From contig NZ_BMML01000021.1 of NCBI RefSeq assembly GCF_014645815.1, positions 62,001-126,000 of the forward strand: 64,000 nt of DNA, read 5' to 3'. Shown here in pieces: positions 58,732 to 64,000 of this stretch. Under the pieces are notes generated by a model that did no database searches, was not told where the DNA came from, and was given only the letters and a program-made list of their open reading frames with translations. The DNA is from Streptomyces fuscichromogenes (lineage in GTDB: Bacteria > Actinomycetota > Actinomycetes > Streptomycetales > Streptomycetaceae). Numbering within the stretch: position 1 is the first letter of the stretch; every line of letters begins with the position of its first letter. The translations under genes and the position numbers were made by a program.

Positions 58732-61575
58732 ATGGGCGGATCGGCGCCACGTGGGGGCTGCCATCTGCCGGTCGAGACGACCAGCTTCGTCGACCGGAGA
58801 GACGAACAGGCCGCGGGCCGGGAGCTGTTGGCCAGGGCCCGCCTCGTCACGTTCACCGGCCCCGGCGGGGTCGGCAAGACCCGGCTCGCGGCGCATGTCG
58901 CGGCCCGCGTCGAACGCGCCTTCCCCGACGGCGTCCGCTACGTCGCCCTCGCCGGTCTGTACGACCCGGCCCTCGTCCCGCTGGCCGTCGCCGACGCCCT
59001 CGGCCTGCACGACCACTCCGAGCGGCCGCCGCTGGACACGCTGGTGGAGCAGCTCCGTGACCGGCGTCTGCTCCTCGTCGTCGACAACTGCGAGCATCTG
59101 CTGGCCGCCTGTGCCGCCCTCGCCGCGGCCCTGCTGCACGGCACCACCGGCGTCCGCATCCTGGCCACCAGCCGGCACCGCCTCGGCCTTACCGAGGAAC
59201 ACCTCATGGAGGTACGGCCGTTGCCGGTCCCCGACCCGGACGGCGACCTCTCCGCCGCCGAGTCCCACTCTGCCCTCGCCCTCTTCGCCGACCGTGCCGC
59301 CGCCGTACTCCCCGGCTTCCGGCTCACTCCCGCCAACCGGGCCGCCGTGGCCCGCCTGTGCCGCCGCCTCGACGGGCTCCCGCTCGCCATCGAACTCGCC
59401 GCCGTCCGGATGCGCGTCCTCGGCCTCGACCAGCTCCTGGCCCGCCTCGACGACCGCTACCGCCTCCTGACCGCCGGCAGCCCGGCAGCCCTGCCCCGCC
59501 ACCAGACGCTCCGCGCGGCCATCGACTGGAGCCACGAACTCTGCACCGAACGCGAACAGTCGGCATGGGCCCACCTGTCGGTACTGGCCGGCAGCTTCGA
59601 CCTGGAGACAGCCGAGTCGGTCTGCCACGACCCCAAGACCCCCCACGACAACCGCCAACCCATCAACCCCCCATCCGAAGCGACGAGTTGGGGACCGAAA
59701 TCCGCCGAGTGGGAGCGGGGCTCCGCTGACCGGAAGCCGGAGGCCGTCGGCGGGGCGACGGGGCCGGCTGGTCGAGAGCCGGCGGCCGCCGACCGGAAGC
59801 CGGGATCCGTCGGTCGGGAGTCGGAAGCCGTCGGCCGGGAGCCGGGATCCGTCGGCCGGGAGTCGGGATCCGTCGGTTGGGAGTCGGGATCCGTCGGTCG
59901 GGAGTCGGAAGCCGGCGGTCGGGAGTCGGGATCCGCCGACCGGAAGGCGGGACCCGGCGGTCGGGAGTCGGGATCCGGCGACCGGGAGGCGGTACCCGTC
60001 GGTTGGGAGTCGGAAGCCACCGACCGGAAGGCGGAAGCCGCCGACCGGAAGGTGGGATCCGTCGGTCGGGAGTCGGAAGCCGCCGTGTGGGATCCGGAAA
60101 CCGTCGGGTGGGAGCGGGAGTTCGGCGGTGGGGTGTTCGGCGTTGGTCGTGAGGGGGTGGAGTTGTTCGATGCTCTCGAAGCTGTTGCCGGGCTGGTGGA
60201 CAAGTCCGTGCTGGTGCGGGAGGAGTCGGCGGACGGGGGCGGGGTGCGGTACCGGCTTCTCGACACCCTCCGGCACTACGGCCTCGACCGGCTCCGTGCG
60301 CGGCCCGGGGCGGAGGCCGCCGCACGGCGCCGGCACCGGGACCATGTGCAGCGGCACGCGGCGGCCTGCGAGGCCGCCTGGTTCGGGCCCGGCCAGCGGG
60401 AGATCGTCGCCCGGCTCCGCGCCGACCGGGACAACCTGCGCGCCGCCCTGGACTTCAGCCTCACCACCCCCGGCGAGGCCGGCGCCGGGCTGCGGCTCGC
60501 GGGCACCCTCTGGTTCCACTGGCACGCCTGCGGCGCCCCGCGCGAGGGCCGCTACTGGCTCGACCGCGCCCTCGACGCCAACCCCGAGCCGACCGTCGGC
60601 CGCGCTCGCGCCCTCTGGGTCTCCGCCCTGCTCGCCGGCAGCCCCGAGGACCTCACCCGGGGCCTGCGCCGCGCCCGCGAGGCCCGTGCCCTCGCCGAGC
60701 GGCTCGGCGACCCGGCGGAGGCCGCGCACGCCGACTACGTCATCGGCGTCGTCCAGCTCTTCGCCGACGACCTGGGCGCCGCCCGCGCCCACTACGAGAC
60801 CACCGTCGCCCGCGGCCCCGTCCCCGGCCAGCACCTCAGCCTGCACGGCCTGGACCTGGTCGAACTGGCCTGCGCATACGCCTTCCTGGGCCAGCCGGAC
60901 CGGGCCACCGCCGTCTGTGAGCGGGCCCTCGGCCTGTGCGAGGCGCACGGCGAGGACTGGGTCCGCTCCTACGTCCTGCGCGTCCTCGCCCTCGCCCACG
61001 CCGTCCGCGCCGACTGGCGCCGCGCCGAGCCCTGCGCCCGCGAGGCGCTGCGCCGCAAGCGCGAGGTCCACGACGTCATCGGCATCGGACTCACCCTCGA
61101 CCTGCTGGCGAGGATCGCCGACGGCCTCGGCGCCGCCGAGCGCACCGCCGTCCTGCTCGGCGGCGCCGACCGCGTCTGGTCCGACATCGACCGCGACCGC
61201 TGGGGCTCCTCCGCCCTCAACTCGGCCCGCGTGCGGTGCGAGAGCCACTCACGGGCGGTCCTGGGACCGGGGCCGTACGAGCGGGCGTACGCCCGGGGCG
61301 CGGCGTTCGCGCTGGCCGAGGTGATGGCGTACGCCCTGGGGGAGGACCCACAACCCCCGCCCCGACCGGCCGAGTTGCGGGCGACACCCGTCCGGCTCAC
61401 CCGTCGCGAGACCGAGGTCGCCGAACTCGTCGCCGAGGGGCTGGGCAACCAGCAGATCGCCGACCGCCTGGTCATCGCCCGCCGTACCGCCGAGGGCCAT
61501 GTGGAACGCATCCTCGGCAAGCTCGGCTTCAGCAACCGCAGCCAGATCGCCGCCTGGGTGACCGCCCGGCGCTGA
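58732..61575 (+). CDS. LuxR-family (LAL-type) transcriptional regulator with a heptad-repeat insert
   Basis: The 947-residue protein begins with a P-loop NTPase (Walker A GPGGVGKTRLA near residues 43-53, and a Walker B-like LLLVVDNCEHL), continues with AAA/NB-ARC-like and TPR-like helical regions, and ends with a LuxR/GerE DNA-binding domain (LTRRETEVAELVAEGLGNQQ). Such large regulators often control secondary metabolism or degradative genes. Residues 324-477 are 22 tandem heptads, consensus S/A-V-G-R-E-S-G/E, of a type not expected in the family, placed between the NTPase and the AGLVDKSVL segment. ATG at 58732 was chosen since upstream codons are not conserved. Confidence 0.9.
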   Translation: MGGSAPRGGCHLPVETTSFVDRRDEQAAGRELLARARLVTFTGPGGVGKTRLAAHVAARVERAFPDGVRYVALAGLYDPALVPLAVADALGLHDHSERPPLDTLVEQLRDRRLLLVVDNCEHLLAACAALAAALLHGTTGVRILATSRHRLGLTEEHLMEVRPLPVPDPDGDLSAAESHSALALFADRAAAVLPGFRLTPANRAAVARLCRRLDGLPLAIELAAVRMRVLGLDQLLARLDDRYRLLTAGSPAALPRHQTLRAAIDWSHELCTEREQSAWAHLSVLAGSFDLETAESVCHDPKTPHDNRQPINPPSEATSWGPKSAEWERGSADRKPEAVGGATGPAGREPAAADRKPGSVGRESEAVGREPGSVGRESGSVGWESGSVGRESEAGGRESGSADRKAGPGGRESGSGDREAVPVGWESEATDRKAEAADRKVGSVGRESEAAVWDPETVGWEREFGGGVFGVGREGVELFDALEAVAGLVDKSVLVREESADGGGVRYRLLDTLRHYGLDRLRARPGAEAAARRRHRDHVQRHAAACEAAWFGPGQREIVARLRADRDNLRAALDFSLTTPGEAGAGLRLAGTLWFHWHACGAPREGRYWLDRALDANPEPTVGRARALWVSALLAGSPEDLTRGLRRAREARALAERLGDPAEAAHADYVIGVVQLFADDLGAARAHYETTVARGPVPGQHLSLHGLDLVELACAYAFLGQPDRATAVCERALGLCEAHGEDWVRSYVLRVLALAHAVRADWRRAEPCAREALRRKREVHDVIGIGLTLDLLARIADGLGAAERTAVLLGGADRVWSDIDRDRWGSSALNSARVRCESHSRAVLGPGPYERAYARGAAFALAEVMAYALGEDPQPPPRPAELRATPVRLTRRETEVAELVAEGLGNQQIADRLVIARRTAEGHVERILGKLGFSNRSQIAAWVTARR
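59701..60162 (+). repeat. 22 tandem 21-bp repeats encoding heptads in the LAL regulator
   Basis: The 462 bases are exactly 22 units of 21, all in frame, each giving a heptad of the form SVGRESG or ATDRKAE. Units such as TCCGTCGGTCGGGAGTCGGAA recur with variation in a few codons; the last two are the most degraded (FGGGVFG and VGREGVE). The frame stays open on both sides, so the block expands by whole heptads. Confidence 0.95.
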
Positions 61576-61590
61576 CGCACAGGAGACCCG

Positions 61591-62511
61591 ATGAGTACCA
61601 GTACGGGCCCGCGCCCCGCCGCGGCCCAGGGGCAGTTCGACCACCGGATGGCCGTGTTCGGCTCGGACGACGGGTTCGTCGCCGCCGCCCTGCCCTTCCT
61701 CGCCGAGGGCCTCGCCGCCCCCGACGAGCCGCCGCCCGTCGCCATCGCCGCCCCCGGCCTGCTGGCCGTCCTGCGCGACGCGCTCGGCACCGACGCCCGG
61801 GACGTCGGCTTCATCGACCACACCGACTGGTACACCGGCACGGCCGCCAACGCCGTGGCTCAGGGCGCCGGTTACCTCGCGGCGAACGCGGGGCCGGGCG
61901 GCCGGGTGCACCTCCTCATGGAACCCGACTGGGCGGGGCGCGCGGGCCGTTCGCCGCGGGAGAGCGCCGAGTGGATCCGCTACGAGTCCCTCGCCAACCT
62001 CCTCTTCGCCCCCTTCGCCACCACGGCCCTGTGCGCGTACGACACCCGGACGGCGGGCCCGGCCGTCGTCGACGCGGCCCGCCGCGCCCACCCGGGGACC
62101 GGGGTCTACGAGCAGCCGCCGGTCCTGGTGCGCGAGCTGGACGCCGTGCCGCTGCCCCCGCCGCCGCAGTCGGCGGCCCGGCTGCCCGCGCCGGAGTCGG
62201 TCGGCACCTGGGCCGCCGACTGCGGGCTGCCGGCCGTGGACGCCGGGCGGTTCGGCCGCGCCGTCGTGGCGGCGGCGGCCGCGCACGGGCCGGTGGTCGA
62301 GATCCTCGCCTGGGGCGAGGCCCCGGCCTGCGTCTGCGAGCTGCGGCTGTGCCGGGCGGTGGCGGATCCGCTGGCCGGGTTCGTGCCGCCGCCCGGCCGG
62401 GAGCCGGAGCCGGGGCAGGGGCTGTGGTTCACCCGCCAGGTGTGCTCGTACGTCGATGTCCGGGACGGGGTGCCGGGGGACGGGGCGAAGATCCGCGTCC
62501 AGTACGCGTGA
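61591..62511 (+). CDS. MEDS-domain sensory protein (anti-sigma/RsbA-like)
   Basis: The 306-residue protein has an N-terminal MEDS (DcmR-like sensory) domain (about 15-185: FDHRMAVFGSDDGFVAAALP and FIDHTDWYTGTAANAVAQGA) followed by a C-terminal region (about 205-300) resembling anti-sigma-factor-type ATPases (PGQGLWFTRQVCSYVDVRDG). It matches RsbA-family anti-sigma regulatory proteins of actinobacteria. It lies 15 bases after the LAL regulator. It probably transduces a small-molecule signal to a sigma or anti-sigma partner. Confidence 0.8.
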   Translation: MSTSTGPRPAAAQGQFDHRMAVFGSDDGFVAAALPFLAEGLAAPDEPPPVAIAAPGLLAVLRDALGTDARDVGFIDHTDWYTGTAANAVAQGAGYLAANAGPGGRVHLLMEPDWAGRAGRSPRESAEWIRYESLANLLFAPFATTALCAYDTRTAGPAVVDAARRAHPGTGVYEQPPVLVRELDAVPLPPPPQSAARLPAPESVGTWAADCGLPAVDAGRFGRAVVAAAAAHGPVVEILAWGEAPACVCELRLCRAVADPLAGFVPPPGREPEPGQGLWFTRQVCSYVDVRDGVPGDGAKIRVQYA

Positions 62512-62521
62512 GCGAGACGCC

Positions 62522-62533
62522 GTACGCGCGTAC
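62522..62533. promoter_or_regulatory. GTACGCGCGTAC palindrome upstream of the RsbW-like gene
   Basis: A perfect 12-base palindrome followed by CC, 82 bases before the ATG at 62616. The 14-base stretch is identical to 58605-58618, upstream of the LAL regulator. A similar CATACGCGGGTACC lies 14 bases further on. Confidence 0.5.
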
Positions 62534-62615
62534 CCCCGCGACGGCGCATACGCGGGTACCGGATCAGGTATTCCTCCCCGTGTGCGGGAAGACGGGTACG
62601 GGCACGCTGGAAGGC

Positions 62616-63098
62616 ATGCTGCAACCCTCCGGGAGCCGGTTCCCGGATCCCGACCCTCAGTACGCCGCGTACCCGCAGCCGCCGACCCGGGCGGGCCATC
62701 TGAGCGTCGAGTACGACCCTCGGCCCACGGCGGCCGGGGAGGCGCGCGCGGCGGTGCGGCGGCAGCTGGAGGAGTGGGGGCTCGCGGACCAGGACGAGGT
62801 GGCGTACGTGTGCGAGCTGCTGGTCGGCGAGCTGGCCGCGAACGTCCTGTGTCACGCGGCGACCCGGTTCCGGCTCACCCTGGCGGCCTCGCACGGGGTG
62901 CTGCGCTGCGAGGTCGCCGACGGGGACCGCCGCCCGCCGCGGGTGCTGGACGCGGGCCTCACGGAGGGCGGCAGAGGGATGTACCTGGTGGATGCGCTTG
63001 CCCGGCGCTGGGGCTGCCACCGGGACGGACCGGGCAAGACCGTGTGGTTCGAGCTCGGTACCTGCGGGTGCCACGGCTGCGGTCGGCGACAGCCGTAG
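62616..63098 (+). CDS. RsbW-like (HATPase_c_2) anti-sigma / ATP-binding protein
   Basis: The 160-residue protein matches the GHKL ATPase fold of actinobacterial RsbW-like regulators: N-box-like ELLVGELAANVLCHAATRF with the conserved Glu and Asn, and G1-like VADGDRRPPRV, G2-like GGRGMYLVDALARRWG near the C-terminus. It probably binds or phosphorylates an anti-anti-sigma partner or a sigma factor. ATG at 62616 was chosen; the start region is Pro/Tyr-rich. A terminator hairpin follows at 63112. Confidence 0.85.
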   Translation: MLQPSGSRFPDPDPQYAAYPQPPTRAGHLSVEYDPRPTAAGEARAAVRRQLEEWGLADQDEVAYVCELLVGELAANVLCHAATRFRLTLAASHGVLRCEVADGDRRPPRVLDAGLTEGGRGMYLVDALARRWGCHRDGPGKTVWFELGTCGCHGCGRRQP

Positions 63099-63111
63099 CA
63101 CCCCACAGCCC

Positions 63112-63144
63112 GGGTCCCGGCGGCCGGCCCGGCCGCCGGGACCC
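63112..63144. terminator. Bidirectional terminator between the RsbW-like and chitinase genes
   Basis: GGGTCCCGGCGGCC, loop of 5, GGCCGCCGGGACCC: a perfect 14-base stem in the 55-base gap between the convergent genes. It can terminate transcription in both directions. Confidence 0.85.
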
Positions 63145-63153
63145 ACCCACGGG

Positions 63154-64000
63154 TTACGGCAGGGCGTGCACGTGGGCGCCCACCGAGGACGACCAGGCGT
63201 TCCCGGCCGCCGCGTCCCAGTTGGTCGACCAGGTCATCGCGCCCCGCAGGGTGGGGTACGTGGTCGAGGGCTTGAAGGAGCCGCAGTTGGTGGCCTTGGT
63301 CAGGCAGTCCAGGGCGTTGTTCACCACGGTCGGCGAGACGTAGCCGCTGCCGGCCGCGCTGGTCGACGCCGGCAGGCCGAGGCCCACCTGCGAGGGGCTG
63401 AGTCCGCCCTGGAGCTGGATGCAGGCGAGCGCGGTGAGGAAGTCCACCGAGCCCTGGCTGTACACCTTGCCGTCGCAGCCCAGCATGGAACCGCTGTTGT
63501 AGTACTGCATGTTGACGACCGTGAGGATGTCCTTGACGTTCAGGGCCGTCTGGAAGTACGCGTTGGACGTCGACTGCATGTCGATGGTCTGCGGGGCCAT
63601 CGTGATGATCAGCGAGGAGCCCGCCTTCGACGACAGCGAGCGCAGCGCCTGGCTCATGTACGTCGCGTTGATGCCGTTCTCCAGGTCGATGTCGACGCCG
63701 TCGAAGCCGTACGTCTGCATCAGCGAGTAGACGGAGTTGGCGAAGTTCGTCGCGGACGCCGAGTCGCTCACCGAGATCGTGCCGTTCTGGCCGCCGATGG
63801 AGATGACGACCTTCTTGCCGGCTGCCTGCTTGGCCTTGATGTCGGCCTTGAACTGGTCGACGGTGTAGCCGCCGAGCCCGGCGGAGTCCAGGGTGAAGCT
63901 CACCGCGCCCGGTGTGCCGGTCGCGTCCGCGAAGGCGACGGCGATGATGTCGTACGAGGACGGCACGTCCGAGATCTTCTGGACGGTGGCGCCGTTGTTG
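63154..64000 (-). CDS. GH18 chitinase, C-terminal part (start outside the window)
   Basis: The visible 282 residues are the C-terminal part of a GH18 chitinase: IISFADATG-like start region, the SxGG motif VVISIGGQNG, and the catalytic DGVDIDLE with its glutamate, followed by NMQYYNSG and ALDCLTKATNC. It hydrolyses chitin outside the cell and resembles the Streptomyces ChiC/D-type enzymes. The N-terminus, with any signal peptide and binding domains, lies beyond base 64000. It ends ...HVHALP with the stop at 63154, just after the bidirectional terminator. Confidence 0.93.
   Translation of the reverse strand, partial: NNGATVQKISDVPSSYDIIAVAFADATGTPGAVSFTLDSAGLGGYTVDQFKADIKAKQAAGKKVVISIGGQNGTISVSDSASATNFANSVYSLMQTYGFDGVDIDLENGINATYMSQALRSLSSKAGSSLIITMAPQTIDMQSTSNAYFQTALNVKDILTVVNMQYYNSGSMLGCDGKVYSQGSVDFLTALACIQLQGGLSPSQVGLGLPASTSAAGSGYVSPTVVNNALDCLTKATNCGSFKPSTTYPTLRGAMTWSTNWDAAAGNAWSSSVGAHVHALP

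Noticed and set aside
59701..60162. Tandem repeats that could look like a CRISPR array
   Set aside because: There are no unique spacers. The units are contiguous 21-mers in frame in a coding gene, with no cas genes nearby.
58264..61248. A 994-codon open frame on the - strand opposite the LAL regulator
   Set aside because: It mirrors the repeats of the LAL gene (PTDGSRLP-like units) and carries no independent motif. The + strand encodes a P-loop and a LuxR domain.

Overview
The window is high-GC actinobacterial DNA and almost certainly Streptomyces chromosome. Codon use is strongly GC-biased, many starts are GTG or TTG, tightly coupled genes share ATGA or GTGA stop/start overlaps, mycothiol conjugate amidase (mca) is present, and the order msrA - metB - ilvA - greA - DUF4307 - mca - GTP-dependent pckG is, as I recall it, the conserved Streptomyces core order. 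I see no rRNA, tRNA, CRISPR array or transposase. The species cannot be named from the sequence alone.

Layout. 1-1413: msrA, with two small accessory genes stacked downstream, each preceded by a copy of the msrA 3' end. 1518-8635: an M48 peptidase, a hypothetical membrane protein, metB with two DnaA boxes upstream, a sigma-like gene and its small membrane partner, a MarR regulator and ilvA. 8844-13152: a DrrAB-type exporter, an HxlR regulator divergent from a quinone oxidoreductase, and a duplicated ABM-domain membrane protein. 13158-16721: a two-gene molybdenum hydroxylase. 16836-19113: greA, DUF4307, mca and a small membrane protein. 19146-25774: a large STAND-type NTPase with TPR repeats, a membrane protein, an ArsR-like regulator and a DUF255 thioredoxin-fold protein. 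26162-32379: a putative uronate exopolysaccharide locus (GT2 synthase, membrane beta-helix protein, beta-helix lyase/epimerase-like protein, UDP-glucose dehydrogenase). 32411-38393: a Mut7-C protein, a TetR/MFS efflux pair, a hemolysin III family protein and pckG. 38676-40706: a secreted delta-60/DUF11/RTX-like protein. 40839-45275: a four-gene TelA operon with two solute-binding-like proteins, one carrying a VWA domain. 45514-49140: a small helical protein, an aminotransferase, a membrane-anchored low-complexity protein and a secreted serine protease. 49206-56358: a divergent catabolic island (D-aminoacylase and PLP amino-acid enzyme against PfkB kinase, IclR, RidA and GntP permease). 56423-63098: an acidic protein, an M14 carboxypeptidase, a LuxR/LAL regulator, a MEDS-domain protein and an RsbW-type ATPase. 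63154-64000: the C-terminal part of a GH18 chitinase.

The strongest unusual signals are these. (1) Direct repeats of the msrA 3' end separate accessory genes, suggesting repeated insertion at one site. (2) A terminator-like intergenic repeat family occurs four times; one copy, with a second repeat, lies in frame inside the PfkB kinase gene, upstream of the rest of its operon. (3) A block of 22 in-frame 21-bp repeats (heptad-encoding) sits inside the LAL regulator. (4) A 12-bp perfect tandem repeat lies at the start of the exopolysaccharide membrane protein. (5) The TelA/VWA/solute-binding operon lacks the usual ter genes. (6) An identical 14-bp sequence containing a 12-bp palindrome lies upstream of both the LAL regulator and the RsbW-like ATPase.

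All assignments rest on reading translated motifs by eye. No database search, structure prediction or alignment was run.
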